64,000 nt of DNA from Synechocystis sp. PCC 7509 (GCF_000332075.2 NZ_ALVU02000001.1:2616324-2680323); one strand, 5' to 3'; shown: positions 17,883 to 27,906, numbered from the stretch's first letter. Program-made: numbers and translations. The notes: a model not told the origin generated them from the sequence alone.

Positions 17883-18344
17883 TTATTTTAATAACTCAAC
17901 TTGCCGACAAGCTTCAAACAAACCTACAGCTACGCTGACGGAAAGGTTTAAACTTCTTACTCCTGGCTGACTCATGGGAATATAGGCGGTTTGCTGACAA
18001 GAAGTTAAAATTGTTGGTGGCAATCCTGTAGTTTCACTGCCAAAAAGTAACCAATCATCCGGCTGAAATTGAATGTTCAAATAACTACATTTACCTGCAA
18101 CACTAAAACCAATGGTGCGCCCTCCCTGCTGCTGCTGGTAAAGTTGAAAAGCAGCAATAGATTCGTGATAGTGCAGGTTTACGTAGGGCCAATAGTCTAA
18201 TCCAGCGCGTTTGAGGTAGCGATCGCTAATTTCAAAACCTAGAGGTGCAACTAAATGTAGATTTGTACAGGTAGCGGCGCAGGTGCGGGCAATATTGCCT
18301 GTATTGGGGGGGATTTGGGGGTTAACTAAGACAACTTGAGGCAT
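17883..18344 (-). CDS. trmL: tRNA (cytidine/uridine-34-2'-O)-methyltransferase TrmL
   Basis: A 153-residue SPOUT methyltransferase that methylates the wobble-position ribose of certain leucine tRNAs. The family signatures are all present: NPQIPPNTGNIARTCAA at the N-terminus, LLFGSETTGLP in the knot region, and IPM followed by RSLNLSVSVAVGLFEA at the C-terminus, which forms the SAM-binding trefoil knot. Length and start (ATG 18344) are normal for this minimal SPOUT enzyme. It is in the same orientation as gshA but separated by about 200 bases, so co-transcription is uncertain. Confidence 0.93.
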   Translation of the reverse strand: MPQVVLVNPQIPPNTGNIARTCAATCTNLHLVAPLGFEISDRYLKRAGLDYWPYVNLHYHESIAAFQLYQQQQGGRTIGFSVAGKCSYLNIQFQPDDWLLFGSETTGLPPTILTSCQQTAYIPMSQPGVRSLNLSVSVAVGLFEACRQVELLK

Positions 18345-18543
18345 TTAAGGCTTGTATTGCACCAGAAGGACAAATTATTGGGCAATATAATAGTTTAATT
18401 AAACCTAGAGTTTTTACATAGGCTTAACTAATAGTTAATTGATTGATTAGATATTCTGAAGCGTTGATTTAGCTTGATGTTAGAAAATGCGTTTTTAACC
18501 AAAAGCTCCCCTAGAAATATCTCAAGGAGCTTTTCAGCAGTTA

Positions 18544-19683
18544 TTAGGCAAGCAAAGATGGACATAGTTTGTCTTCTAGCTCTAATTCTCGCTCTGCCAT
18601 AGCTACTTGAGCATAAGTGACAACTTGTCTTGGATCGAAGCCGCAAGAATTTAGTCTTAGCCACTGCTGGGCTTCATTTCCATCGCTCAGTAGTTTTACT
18701 AACGGAGAAAGAAAACAGCTAAAACCTTTTTGCTTAGAAATATCCCATACTTGCGAGTAAATTTCTTCAATCCAATCTCTAGCAACAATACTTCTACCGT
18801 CTTGCCAGTGGGTCAAAGTAGCATCCAAGCTATTTCTAGCTGCCGCCGCTTCGTTATTTTTGGTCACTTCCAATAAACTTGAAGGACTGAAGATACTGCA
18901 AGTCAGAGGGTCTAATCCGGGGTTTTCTAGCAATTGCCAAAGGCGGGCTTCGATTAGAGCCGTAATTGCTAATAAAGAAATGGGATTGCTAACTAAATCG
19001 CAAATTCGTAATTCGAGACGATTTAGATCGTAAGGACGGCGATCGCCATTTGGTCTGACGGAAGTCCACAAATGACGGACATTTTGCATTGTCCCGGCGG
19101 CGATTTGGGCTTCTACCCATGCGATATGGTGAGCGTGGCTGGTAAATAAAGGTACATCTGTGGGGGTTTGTGGGAATAGTCCCCAACGAGTAGAATGATA
19201 GCCAGTAACCAAGCTATCTAAAAAAGGTGAAGAAGCGCTAAGAGCAAGATATAAAGGTGCTTCTACCCGGACAAGACGACAGGCTTGCATTAATAATTCC
19301 GGGTCATCAATCCCAATATTTATATGGACGCTAGCGGTAACAACTTTAGTGCCGTAAGTCTGCTCAATGTAACTATGGTAAAGGTTATTAATATCGGATC
19401 TGTAAAAAGTATCGCTACCGCCTAATGATAAGGTACTGCCAGGAATGAGCGTATAATTGCCTAAATGCTGTAAATACTTTCGCAACCGTTGTCGAGGTCG
19501 CACCAAATCGCATAATAAAGTGTCGTATTGAGTGGAGGGCAGAGTAATGTATTCTACATTGCGGCTATCAGGTTCGCGCATATAGCCGTCAACGGATGCC
19601 ACAATTTGGTCAGAAAGACCGACAATATCACCTTGGGGCGTTCCCGTATACATTTCTATTTCAAAGCCCTTTGATAGCAGCAC
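18544..19683 (-). CDS. gshA: Glutamate-cysteine ligase, cyanobacterial type
   Basis: Catalyses the first step of glutathione synthesis, ATP-dependent joining of glutamate and cysteine. The 379-residue protein matches the cyanobacterial GshA family rather than the enterobacterial one: GFEIEMYTGTPQGDIVGLSD at the start, EPDSRNVEYITLPS, TASVHINIGIDDPELLM, and NRLELRICDLVSNP. The GTG at 19683 places the conserved LLSKGFEIEMYTG lead exactly at the N-terminus. gshB is not in the window. The upstream 200 bases are noncoding and separate it from the deacetylase-family gene on the same strand. Confidence 0.92.
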   Translation of the reverse strand: MLLSKGFEIEMYTGTPQGDIVGLSDQIVASVDGYMREPDSRNVEYITLPSTQYDTLLCDLVRPRQRLRKYLQHLGNYTLIPGSTLSLGGSDTFYRSDINNLYHSYIEQTYGTKVVTASVHINIGIDDPELLMQACRLVRVEAPLYLALSASSPFLDSLVTGYHSTRWGLFPQTPTDVPLFTSHAHHIAWVEAQIAAGTMQNVRHLWTSVRPNGDRRPYDLNRLELRICDLVSNPISLLAITALIEARLWQLLENPGLDPLTCSIFSPSSLLEVTKNNEAAAARNSLDATLTHWQDGRSIVARDWIEEIYSQVWDISKQKGFSCFLSPLVKLLSDGNEAQQWLRLNSCGFDPRQVVTYAQVAMAERELELEDKLCPSLLA

Positions 19684-19886
19684 AGGTTTTTCCTCGGCTT
19701 TTTTGATTTAAAAAAAAATTGTATCCACTCAAACAAATTTTTTCATCTGTCTTTAGAACAAAAGCTTGGTATACGCTAGCTTTTGGCTAATAAACATCAA
19801 TTTTACCATTTATTTTGATCTTTCCTACTTACAAGGTGCGAGGGTTAAGGGCGATCGCGTTTAAGGAATATTTAAGTCACATCAAA

Positions 19887-20804
19887 CTACAAACTGTATT
19901 GACGATAGGTTTGACTAGCGGCACGATGAAGTAGAGAGTGACGATAAACCAAGCTCTTAAGATCCTCTGCATAACCGCCGCCAATTACACAAGCAACCGG
20001 GTATCTAGCCGCAATACAGGTACTTAAAACTTGCATTTCCCGGCGAAAAATCCCTGTATCGGTGAGGGCTAATTTGCCCAAGCGATCGCCTACGTGAGTA
20101 TCTACCCCCGCATCATACAAAACTAGATCGGGCTTAACTTGATTTAGGACATCTGGCAAATAATTGGCTAGGGTTTGTAAATAATCCTCATCTTCCATCC
20201 CTACCGGGAGGGGAATATCTAAATCGCTAACTTGTTTAGTACCAGGAAAATTGACTTCGCAGTGCATGGAAAAAGTAAACACGCTGTCATCGTTTTGAAA
20301 GATAAAAGCCGTACCATCGCCTTGATGTACATCTAAATCGATAATTAGGATTTTGCGGGCAAGATTGAGGCGCTGAATCACGCGCGAGGCGATCGCTAAA
20401 TCGTTAAAAATACAATAGCCCGATCCGTAGCTGGGGAAAGCATGATGAGTACCCCCCGCCGTATTGCAAGCTAAACCATATTTGAGAGCGAGTTGAGCCG
20501 TTAAAATTGTGCCGCCGACGGCGGTACAAGTCCGCTTAACCAAGGCTGGACTCCAAGGTAAACCAATCCGCCGTTGGGCTTTAGCATCTAACGTACCTTG
20601 AAGGTAGGCTTGGACGTATTCGGAGGTATGAACTAGCTCTAGCCATTGCTGGCAAGGAATTTCTGGTAAAAAAAATTGTTGAGGATGCGCTACGCCAGTA
20701 GCTATAAGTAGTTCGTACAGTTGCCGAAACTTGGGCATAGGAAAACGATGCTGCTCTGGCAAGGCTGCAACATAATCGCAATGATAAATTAACGGTAAAT
20801 CCAT
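19887..20804 (-). CDS. Histone deacetylase family protein (class II-like)
   Basis: A 305-residue arginase/deacetylase-fold metalloenzyme. GGTHHAFPSYGSGYCIFND supplies the paired active-site histidines and lid, DLDVHQGDG supplies the zinc-binding Asp and His, and YDAGVDTHVGDRLG supplies the third zinc ligand region. Bacterial members remove acetyl groups from small molecules (acetoin utilisation protein, acetylpolyamine amidohydrolase) or from proteins; the substrate here is unknown. All key residues are intact. It starts at ATG 20804, divergent from rnc with about 105 bases between. Confidence 0.9.
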   Translation of the reverse strand: MDLPLIYHCDYVAALPEQHRFPMPKFRQLYELLIATGVAHPQQFFLPEIPCQQWLELVHTSEYVQAYLQGTLDAKAQRRIGLPWSPALVKRTCTAVGGTILTAQLALKYGLACNTAGGTHHAFPSYGSGYCIFNDLAIASRVIQRLNLARKILIIDLDVHQGDGTAFIFQNDDSVFTFSMHCEVNFPGTKQVSDLDIPLPVGMEDEDYLQTLANYLPDVLNQVKPDLVLYDAGVDTHVGDRLGKLALTDTGIFRREMQVLSTCIAARYPVACVIGGGYAEDLKSLVYRHSLLHRAASQTYRQYSL

Positions 20805-20909
20805 AAAGATCGAGTTGTTTGAGGAGCCAGGAAAATTTGCTCCTATTAATTACTTCCCTAGAAGTCGATTACACTGTGTCAATGATATAGACAGTTTGCT
20901 GAAACTTCC

Positions 20910-21629
20910 ATGACGAATTTAAGTTATCCGCGTCGCCAAAAGCAGCTAGAAAGCTTGCTGCAAATAATCGGCATCCAATCATTAGCTTTGGTAAATTGGC
21001 AATTGTTAGATTTGGCACTGACTCATCCAAGTGTCTCTAGCCAGGCAAATTACGAACAATTGGAATTTGTAGGCGATGCGGTAGTGCGCCTTGTAGCGGC
21101 AGAAGTGTTGTGGGAAGTTTATCCAGATTGGAAAGTAGGGGAATTTGCGGCAATTCGTTCGGTATTGGTAAGCGATCGCATTTTGGCTTTTTTGGCTACT
21201 AAATACAGCATCGAATCCTACTTGCTGGTTACTAGCAGTGACAAAGAAGGGCAACAGTCAAGATTAGCTGATGCTTTTGAAGCCGTATTAGGGGCTTTAT
21301 ATCTTAGTACCCATACTTTAGAATTAATTAGACCTTGGCTCGATCCGCACTTTATGCAATTAGCCACAGAAATTCGTAGCGATCCAGCGCGGCTAAATTA
21401 CAAAGCTGCCTTGCAAGAATGGACTCAAGGACATTTCAAAGTCTTACCAGAGTATCGAGTCATAGAAAATACTCAAGGGCATCGTCCAATGGCTACCGAT
21501 GAGCGGTTTAGCGCCCAAGTTTGGCTGCAAGATCGCCTACTTGGTCAAGGTATTGGGCGCTCGATTAAAGCGGCGGAACAAGCCGCCGCTCAAGTTGCTT
21601 TTAGGGTATTGAGCCAGCAGGAGGAGTAG
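20910..21629 (+). CDS. rnc: Ribonuclease III
   Basis: A double-stranded RNA endonuclease for rRNA and mRNA processing. The RNase III signature is YEQLEFVGDAVVRLVAAEVL (about residues 48-67), followed by LADAFEAVLGALYLS with the second set of metal-binding acids. A C-terminal double-stranded RNA-binding domain is seen from about residue 165 (NYKAALQEWTQGHF to AAEQAAAQVAFRVL). The 239-residue length is normal. The 3' end overlaps the 3' end of the convergent sensor kinase gene by 29 bases. Confidence 0.94.
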   Translation: MTNLSYPRRQKQLESLLQIIGIQSLALVNWQLLDLALTHPSVSSQANYEQLEFVGDAVVRLVAAEVLWEVYPDWKVGEFAAIRSVLVSDRILAFLATKYSIESYLLVTSSDKEGQQSRLADAFEAVLGALYLSTHTLELIRPWLDPHFMQLATEIRSDPARLNYKAALQEWTQGHFKVLPEYRVIENTQGHRPMATDERFSAQVWLQDRLLGQGIGRSIKAAEQAAAQVAFRVLSQQEE

Positions 21630-23541
21630 CGATCGCCCTGGTTTTTATCTCTGGAAATTGTGGTAGTTCTAAAACATTGCTCGCAGGCAAAAAAATCACC
21701 ACCGTTGTACCTTGGTTAATGCCTGCACTGCACAACATAATACTACCGCCCATTAGTTCAACTAAATTTCTGGAAATAGCAAGTCCTAGCCCTGTACCGC
21801 CAAATTTTCGCGTTGTCGTGCCATCGGCCATCCCAAAAGGACGAAATAGTTTATGTTGCTGGGATGGCTCGATACCTATGCCGGTATCTTCAACCATAAT
21901 TGAGACTCGCCAGCTATTACTACTTGCTTCTAGTTCGATTTGGGTTTGAATTGTAATGCTGCCAGCTTCAGTAAACTTTGCAGCATTGCCAATTACATTG
22001 ATTAATACTTGCTTTAACTTAGCGCGATCGCTTTTAACTATAATTGGCTCTGGTCTTTTGGCGGTAATTAATTGTAAGTTTTTTTTGTGAATATCGATCG
22101 CCTGTAAACTAATTACTTCGTGCAATACCTGCTGTAAATCTAATTCTTCCATCACCAAAGAAAGCTTGCCCGATTCAATTTTGGCAATGTCGAGCAAGTC
22201 GTTAATAATACCTAGTAAGTGAATTGCCGCTTCTTCTGCTCGTTCTAAAAACTCTGTTTCTTCTTGTTTGTCGTCACAGCAGTCTTCTCGAACTAGACGA
22301 ATGCAATTGATAATGGCATTGAGGGGGTTTCGCAGTTCGTGGGAGGTGGTAGCTAAAAAATTACTTTTGCTCTCATTAGCAGCTTTTGCTTCTTCCCAAG
22401 CTATTTCTAGTTCTTCGGCGGACATTTTCAACCGTTCTACCATGCGATTGAGGGCAGTGGCTAGTTGGTTGAATTCCCTAATTTTGAAATTATGGGGCAT
22501 CCGTTTGACTTCATGGTGATTTTGCAATTTGAGAGCGTAGTCTCGCAGTTGCTCTAATGGTTCAGCTAATTTCCGTGCTAGATGTAGGGCTGTTAATAAG
22601 CTTACCCCTAGTAAGCTGATTGTCAGTAAAACTAAAATTAATTTTATTTCTTCTAAACCCTGTAAGGCGGTGTTTTGGGCTGTGACGGCAAGGATTACCC
22701 AGTGTTTGCCCTGCTCGGTCGTAATTGGGCTATCAATAGCTTTGTAGCTGGCTAAGAACGTTTCACCATTTTGGATAAAGGAAAAATTGTTTAAATCATT
22801 TTCTGGTCTAGCGATCGCTTTGCTGACCATTTTTTTCCATAGCTGTGAATCTGGCTGTTGACTAATATTACTTCCTACTCGCTCGGCTAGTGGATGGACG
22901 ATAATAGTGCCATTTTCGGCAATTATCACTGTTGAATCGGTGATTGTGCCTGCATTGGGTGGGCGAGTATTGCCTTGATTGCTGTTCAAAATCAATTGCA
23001 TTTGCAAAGCATAACGACGTTGAGGCGAATTACTATATACAGGCGCAGAAAATAGCAATGTTTGTTTTTTTGCTGCGGATGAACCTGTAAATACCGATCT
23101 AATTTGGATATTTTGTGGCTCTAACATCGCATTTCCTTGCTGTGACCACACGCCGGGTTTTATCACTGGATACAGGCGATCGCAGGTACTAGCAATTAAT
23201 TTATCTTCTGACAAATTTGTCAGTTGCAGGCATTTAATATTGTTTGGTAGTTGAAGCAGAAGCTTTCTCAAAAATTGTTGAACTTCTATCGGCGAACCTG
23301 ATTTGAGCGCTGTAGTTTGACTTGCTAACAGCATTTTTGTTTGCATGGTAGCTATTTTGGCTTGGATTTGTTCGCTTTTTTCTACGGCGCTAATATTGAT
23401 GTACTGGTGCGCTCTTTCCAGCAAACTAGAGCGGACTTTGCGAAAAGCAACAGCTTCACCGATTAACAAAACTGGTACGCTCAAAAGTAATATTCTTGAT
23501 AGCAAAATGCGACGAAACGAGGATTGATTGAGCTTAACCAT
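21601..23541 (-). CDS. Membrane sensor histidine kinase
   Basis: A 646-residue kinase. A first membrane segment (about residues 11-31), a large extracytoplasmic region of about 265 residues that looks like a double-Cache sensor (IIAENGTIIVHP), a second membrane segment (about 299-320), a HAMP linker, a coiled coil and the kinase core follow in order. The H-box TSHELRNPLNAI places the phosphorylated His at about residue 401. The ATPase domain has the N-box INVIGNAAKF, the G1 motif VEDTGIGI and the G2 motif FGGTGLGLAI. No receiver domain is fused and no response-regulator gene is adjacent, so its partner is elsewhere. Ligand unknown. Its tail overlaps rnc antisense by 29 bases. Confidence 0.92.
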   Translation of the reverse strand: MVKLNQSSFRRILLSRILLLSVPVLLIGEAVAFRKVRSSLLERAHQYINISAVEKSEQIQAKIATMQTKMLLASQTTALKSGSPIEVQQFLRKLLLQLPNNIKCLQLTNLSEDKLIASTCDRLYPVIKPGVWSQQGNAMLEPQNIQIRSVFTGSSAAKKQTLLFSAPVYSNSPQRRYALQMQLILNSNQGNTRPPNAGTITDSTVIIAENGTIIVHPLAERVGSNISQQPDSQLWKKMVSKAIARPENDLNNFSFIQNGETFLASYKAIDSPITTEQGKHWVILAVTAQNTALQGLEEIKLILVLLTISLLGVSLLTALHLARKLAEPLEQLRDYALKLQNHHEVKRMPHNFKIREFNQLATALNRMVERLKMSAEELEIAWEEAKAANESKSNFLATTSHELRNPLNAIINCIRLVREDCCDDKQEETEFLERAEEAAIHLLGIINDLLDIAKIESGKLSLVMEELDLQQVLHEVISLQAIDIHKKNLQLITAKRPEPIIVKSDRAKLKQVLINVIGNAAKFTEAGSITIQTQIELEASSNSWRVSIMVEDTGIGIEPSQQHKLFRPFGMADGTTTRKFGGTGLGLAISRNLVELMGGSIMLCSAGINQGTTVVIFLPASNVLELPQFPEIKTRAIATPPAGSIP

Positions 23542-23848
23542 ATAACAACGTCCTCAAAGCAAGACAAAACCTAAAATTATCTAGGAGCGCGATACTAATA
23601 TCAGTTTTTTTGGACTTACTCACGATTTAGCATTTTTTTAGGTTTTGGATATTTTTAATATCTACAGCTTGTAGACCTAATTCTCCAGACAAATTTAAAA
23701 AATACTTTGGTTGGGCATTGATTACAAATTAATTTAAGTTGGTGAAGTAGGTAGATAATATCTGTATTTGTCATAATATCCTGCTCTCTGTTAAAAAGCT
23801 GTTATCTATGTACAAGTGTCTTTTCAGCTAATAGCTAACGATCGCGCG
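23542..23848. other. Divergent promoter region
   Basis: About 300 AT-rich bases between the divergent sensor kinase and RibD-type genes. No gene, hairpin or known operator was recognised. Confidence 0.35.
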
Positions 23849-24562
23849 ATGATACTACCTAACAATCGTCCTCACACCACTGTAGTTTTAGCAATGAGCG
23901 CCGATGGCAAAATTGCTGACCAAGGGCGATCGCCGGCGCGGTTTGCTTCTCCAGCCGACAAAGATCACCTAGAGGAGCAAATCGCCGCCGTTGATGGTGT
24001 TTTATTCGGCGCTGGTACACTGCGAGCTTACGGCTCTACTATCCGTGTCTTGAAGCCACAACTTATACAACAAAGATACCAAAAATTGTTACCTCCGCAA
24101 CCAGTCCAAATAGTGGTTTCTGCTAGTGGGAATATCGATCGCCAATTATCGTTTTTTCGCCAACCTGTACCCCGGTATTTATTAACTACGAGTCACGGCG
24201 CAAAGCCTTGGCAAAATAAGACAGAATTTGATCAAGTTATTGTCTGTCAAGCATCTACCAAAAGTAAGATTAATTGGATAAATGCCTTAGAAATATTATC
24301 AGCAATGGGTTTAAAACGCTTGGCGGTATTAGGGGGCGGCGAGATAGTCGCAGCAATGTTAGCCGCCGATTTAATTGATGAATTGTGGTTAACGATTTGT
24401 CCTTTACTTTTGGGGGGAAACAATGCCCCCACTCCTGTAGGAGGTGAAGGATTTAGAGAAATAGTTGCTCCGCGTCTAGAATTAGTATCGGCAAAAGTCA
24501 TTGTTTCAGAAGTTTTTTTACATTATCGCCGCCAACGAGAGGACGATTTAAGTACCCTGTAG
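23849..24562 (+). CDS. RibD-type pyrimidine reductase domain protein
   Basis: A stand-alone RibD C-terminal-like reductase of 237 residues, without the deaminase half. TTVVLAMSADGKIAD is the typical opening of this dihydrofolate-reductase-like fold, VDGVLFGAGTLRAYGS follows, and KRLAVLGGGEIVAAMLAADLI with LWLTICPLLLGG forms the NADPH-binding end. In riboflavin synthesis such domains reduce the ribosylamino-pyrimidine intermediate; stand-alone copies may have other substrates. The ATG at 23849 sits close to the conserved core; GTG 23816 is an alternative start. The next gene starts about 30 bases later on the same strand, so the two are probably an operon. Confidence 0.85.
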   Translation: MILPNNRPHTTVVLAMSADGKIADQGRSPARFASPADKDHLEEQIAAVDGVLFGAGTLRAYGSTIRVLKPQLIQQRYQKLLPPQPVQIVVSASGNIDRQLSFFRQPVPRYLLTTSHGAKPWQNKTEFDQVIVCQASTKSKINWINALEILSAMGLKRLAVLGGGEIVAAMLAADLIDELWLTICPLLLGGNNAPTPVGGEGFREIVAPRLELVSAKVIVSEVFLHYRRQREDDLSTL

Positions 24563-24591
24563 AAGTAGCCTTGCCGTCACAGATTTTTTGT

Positions 24592-25779
24592 ATGGTTAAA
24601 TCGATTCAGCCTAGTTATAACGTTGCTTGGATTAACAAAATTGCCGAAGTTCCCCAAGCGGCATGGGATGCCCTCGCTATGCCCCTCAAAACGCCTTTTT
24701 TGGAGTGGGAATGGTTAAATAATTTAGAAAGCTCTGGGAGTGCTATACCCCAAGCTGGTTGGTTGCCGAATCATTTAACTATTTGGCGCGATCGCACTTT
24801 AATTGCCGCAGCACCAATGTATCTTAAAGGTCATAGTTACGGAGAGTTTATTTTTGACCAACAGTGGGCAGAAGTATCGCAACGAATTGGGGTGGATTAT
24901 TACCCAAAACTCTTAGGAATGTCACCTTTTACCCCCGCCGTTGGCTACCGTTTTTTGATAGCGCCGGAAGAAGATGAAGACGAGATGACTGGGTTGATGA
25001 TCAGGGCGATTGATTATTTTTGCGATCGCCAAAATATTTCGGGCTGTCATTTTTTGTATGTCGATCCCGAATGGAAACCAGTTTTAGAGCGTCATGGTTT
25101 TACAGCTTGGCTTCACCATAGCTCAATTTGGCAAAACCAAGAATTTAAAAGCTTTGACGATTATTTGACAATATTTAACGCCAATCAGCGCCGCAATATT
25201 AAACGCGAACGCAAAGCTGTAGAAAAGCAAAGTTTGCAGTTGCAAGTGTTGACGGGTGATGAGATTCCTAAGTCATTATTTCCGCTTATGTATAGCTTTT
25301 ACGCCGATACTTGCGACAAATTTGGCTGGTGGGGAAGTAAGTATTTAACTAAGGGATTTTTTGAGCAGCTATACGCTCATTATCGGCATCGGGTGGTATT
25401 TGTAGCCGCTTATAACGAGTTAGATAAGCGTCAACCCGTGGGAATGTCTTTTTGTTTGACTAAAGGCGATCGCCTGTACGGGCGCTACTGGGGTAGTTTT
25501 CAAGATATTGATTGCTTACACTTTGATGCTTGCTACTACGCGCCGATTGAGTGGGCAATCCACCAAGGAATCCAAACTTTTGACCCCGGTGCAGGGGGCA
25601 GACATAAGAAGCGGCGAGGCTTTCCCGCAAGTCCCAATCACAGTATGCACCGCTTTTATAATCGGCGATTGACGCAAATTTTACTTCCTTATATCAAAGA
25701 AGTAAACCAGATGGAACAGCAAGAAATTGAGGCGATTAACCAAAACTTACCTTTTAATCCTAGTAGCGAAGATAAATAA
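24592..25779 (+). CDS. Predicted N-acyltransferase (COG3146/DUF482, GNAT-like)
   Basis: A 395-residue protein resembling the COG3146 group of predicted N-acyltransferases, related to peptidoglycan-bridge FemAB/GNAT enzymes. Typical segments are TPFLEWEWLNNLESSGS near the N-terminus, NANQRRNIKRERKAVE in the middle, GWWGSKYLTKGFFEQL, and near the end LHFDACYYAPIEWAIHQGI followed by FDPGAGGRHKKRRGF. The acyl donor and acceptor are unknown. ATG 24592 was chosen over TTG 24571 because the conserved region starts soon after. It lies closely downstream of the RibD-type gene, and a hairpin follows its stop codon. Confidence 0.85.
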   Translation: MVKSIQPSYNVAWINKIAEVPQAAWDALAMPLKTPFLEWEWLNNLESSGSAIPQAGWLPNHLTIWRDRTLIAAAPMYLKGHSYGEFIFDQQWAEVSQRIGVDYYPKLLGMSPFTPAVGYRFLIAPEEDEDEMTGLMIRAIDYFCDRQNISGCHFLYVDPEWKPVLERHGFTAWLHHSSIWQNQEFKSFDDYLTIFNANQRRNIKRERKAVEKQSLQLQVLTGDEIPKSLFPLMYSFYADTCDKFGWWGSKYLTKGFFEQLYAHYRHRVVFVAAYNELDKRQPVGMSFCLTKGDRLYGRYWGSFQDIDCLHFDACYYAPIEWAIHQGIQTFDPGAGGRHKKRRGFPASPNHSMHRFYNRRLTQILLPYIKEVNQMEQQEIEAINQNLPFNPSSEDK

Positions 25780-25785
25780 AATAAA

Positions 25786-25811
25786 TTGCCTGAATAAAGT
25801 TACTCAGGCAA
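25786..25811 (+). terminator. Hairpin after the N-acyltransferase gene
   Basis: An 8-base perfect inverted repeat (TTGCCTGA at 25786-25793, TCAGGCAA at 25804-25811) lies just 6 bases past the stop codon. The downstream tail is only moderately T-rich, so it is a probable but not classic intrinsic terminator. Confidence 0.5.
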
Positions 25812-26086
25812 TGGCTAATTTGCTTTCCCTACACAGGCTAATACAGCTTATTTAGATAAAAAACCGTGAATTTTCGGTAATAGGCTGATTATCAGATAAC
25901 AAACTAAGTGTAAATACTTGGTTTCACTACTACTTGCTCTCGGAACTTATGGTGAGTGTATCGTCAGCAAAATGCTACTTTAGCGATCGCCTCTTGCAGG
26001 ATTAAAGTCCGCAAGGTAGGGCGTTACCTTCATTACCTAAACTTGATAATTATCTCCATTTTGTAGAAGCAAACTTCTAAACATTT

Positions 26087-26100
26087 GTATTTATTTTTAC
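26087..26100 (+). promoter_or_regulatory. NtcA-type site upstream of first amt gene
   Basis: GTATTTATTTTTAC fits the NtcA consensus GTA-N8-TAC exactly, in a 490-base noncoding region leading to the ammonium transporter gene. About 20 bases further on is TACAAAAT, a plausible but imperfect -10 element at close to the spacing expected for an NtcA-activated promoter. It lies about 170 bases before the start codon. The rest of the gap (25812-26270) holds no gene; an AAGGA ribosome site is at 26254-26258. The motif alone occurs by chance about once per 4 kb, so context carries much of the weight. Confidence 0.6.
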
Positions 26101-26270
26101 AGAAATAATGCTTGCTGTGATACAAAATAATCTTCTTAAAAGGCACTAACAATGTAGTTTTGCTTTAGTAGAACAAGTTATTTCAGGTCTTTTGCTATAG
26201 CTTGATTTTGTTAGAAGTCAAGATTTTACCAGATTATCAAGTGTTTACTAATTAAGGATCGTTGCGACTA

Positions 26271-27875
26271 ATGAAGGTAAGATTCACACCCAAGCACAAG
26301 AGGAAGAACACGAAAAGGCGGCTAAAAGGGCATTCCCGCTTTAACAAAAATATACCGATTTTAGCTCCGTTAGAGCGAGCAATTAAACAACTGACTCCTA
26401 GTTGGCAAGCCTGCATCCCTCTAGCAACCTTAATTGTGCTGGTGTGGGGTTACGCCGCCGTCGCTCAAGATGCACCCCCTGCAAGTACCGATAAGGTAAC
26501 GCAAGACTTGCAAAGCTTGAGGGTGGGGATAGACACCTTATGGGTATGTATAGCTGCCTTTTTGGTGTTTTTCATGAATGCGGGTTTCTGTATGCTAGAA
26601 ACTGGGTTTTGTCGGCAAAAAAACGCTGTTAACGTGCTGTCAAAAAACTTAATTGTGTTTGCCATATCTACCGTAGCATTTTGGGCGATCGGTTTTGCCT
26701 TGATGTTTGGCGATGGCAATCCATTCTTTGGGACTAATGGCTGGTTTTTAAGTGGAGCCGACAATAGCCCAGCAATGGGAGATGCCTATCAAGGTGTTTT
26801 TGGCGCTCTAAATTGGACAGGCGTACCTCTAGGGGCAAAGTTTTTGTTTCAGTTAGTGTTTGCTGGAACTGCTGCCACAATTGTTTCTGGAGCGGTTGCC
26901 GAACGCATTAAATTTGTTGACTTTTTAATTTTTAGTCTATTGCTTGTCGGTATTGCTTACCCAATTACCGGACATTGGATTTGGGGTGGTGGATGGCTTG
27001 CAAAAGCAGGATTTTGGGACTTTGCCGGATCGACAGTAGTTCACGCCGTTGGTGGCTGGGCAGCTTTGATGGGTGCAGCCTTTTTAGGACCCCGTCTGGG
27101 CAAATATCAAAATGGTGTCTCGATAGCAATGCCGGGACACAACATGAGTATTGCTACTTTAGGCGCTTTGATCTTGTGGCTAGGATGGTTTGGGTTTAAT
27201 CCTGGTTCAACAATGTCAGTAAATCCAAGTATTGCCCATATTGCTTTAACAACAAACATAGCAGGGTCTTTAGGTGGGATTGCTGCTACCATCACCGCTT
27301 GGCTGTATCTAGGCAAGCCAGACTTATCGATGATTATCAATGGCATCCTGGCAGGGTTAGTTGGGATTACAGCAAGTTGTGCTTTTGTGAGCTTGCCTTG
27401 GGCGGCAGTAATTGGAGCGATCGCCGGAGTAATAGTCGTTTTTTCTGTCACCTTCTTTGACAGAATCAAAATTGACGATCCGGTAGGTGCAACCTCTGTT
27501 CACTTAATTTGTGGCATTTGGGGAACCCTGGCAGTAGGTCTATTTGCCGAAGGCCCGGCGGGTGCGTTGAATCTATACGAAGAAGGTTTAGGCCCGATTA
27601 AGGGCTTACTACTGGGGGGAGGTTTCCAGCAAGTTTGGTCGCAAATTATCGGTATTGTCTCGGTAGGAGGTATCACTGTTCTCCTCAGTACAATTTTCTG
27701 GCTGGCACTCAAGGCTACCCTTGGTATTCGCGTGACGGCGGAAGAAGAAATTCAAGGTTTGGATATTAGCGAACATGGCATGGAAGCCTATAGTGGACTT
27801 CTTAAAGAGGCGGACGACACCGGGCTTGAAATGGCTTCTAGTGGGGGAACACAGCGATCGCAGGGATTTATCTAG
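26271..27875 (+). CDS. amt: Ammonium transporter, long N-terminal extension
   Basis: A 534-residue Amt/Mep channel for ammonium uptake. The two pore histidines are present in [10 protein letters not shown] and TSVHLICG. The eleven-helix fold is recognisable, with [13 protein letters not shown] and [19 protein letters not shown] early on. A basic N-terminal extension of about 45 residues ([17 protein letters not shown]) precedes a signal-like segment ([16 protein letters not shown]), longer than in typical Amt proteins. The ATG at 26271 lies 12 bases after AAGGA; TTG 26262 is only 3 bases away and less likely. It has an upstream NtcA-type site and a strong terminator, and faces a second amt gene. 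Confidence 0.93.
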   Translation: MKVRFTPKHKRKNTKRRLKGHSRFNKNIPILAPLERAIKQLTPSWQACIPLATLIVLVWGYAAVAQDAPPASTDKVTQDLQSLRVGIDTLWVCIAAFLVFFMNAGFCMLETGFCRQKNAVNVLSKNLIVFAISTVAFWAIGFALMFGDGNPFFGTNGWFLSGADNSPAMGDAYQGVFGALNWTGVPLGAKFLFQLVFAGTAATIVSGAVAERIKFVDFLIFSLLLVGIAYPITGHWIWGGGWLAKAGFWDFAGSTVVHAVGGWAALMGAAFLGPRLGKYQNGVSIAMPGHNMSIATLGALILWLGWFGFNPGSTMSVNPSIAHIALTTNIAGSLGGIAATITAWLYLGKPDLSMIINGILAGLVGITASCAFVSLPWAAVIGAIAGVIVVFSVTFFDRIKIDDPVGATSVHLICGIWGTLAVGLFAEGPAGALNLYEEGLGPIKGLLLGGGFQQVWSQIIGIVSVGGITVLLSTIFWLALKATLGIRVTAEEEIQGLDISEHGMEAYSGLLKEADDTGLEMASSGGTQRSQGFI

Positions 27876-27906
27876 TAGATCGTAACTAATAGCTCAAATA
27901 AGATCG

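Noticed and set aside
23866-23877. Yfr1-like small-RNA core (CCTCACAC)
   Set aside because: It lies inside the coding part of the RibD-type gene and lacks flanking hairpins.
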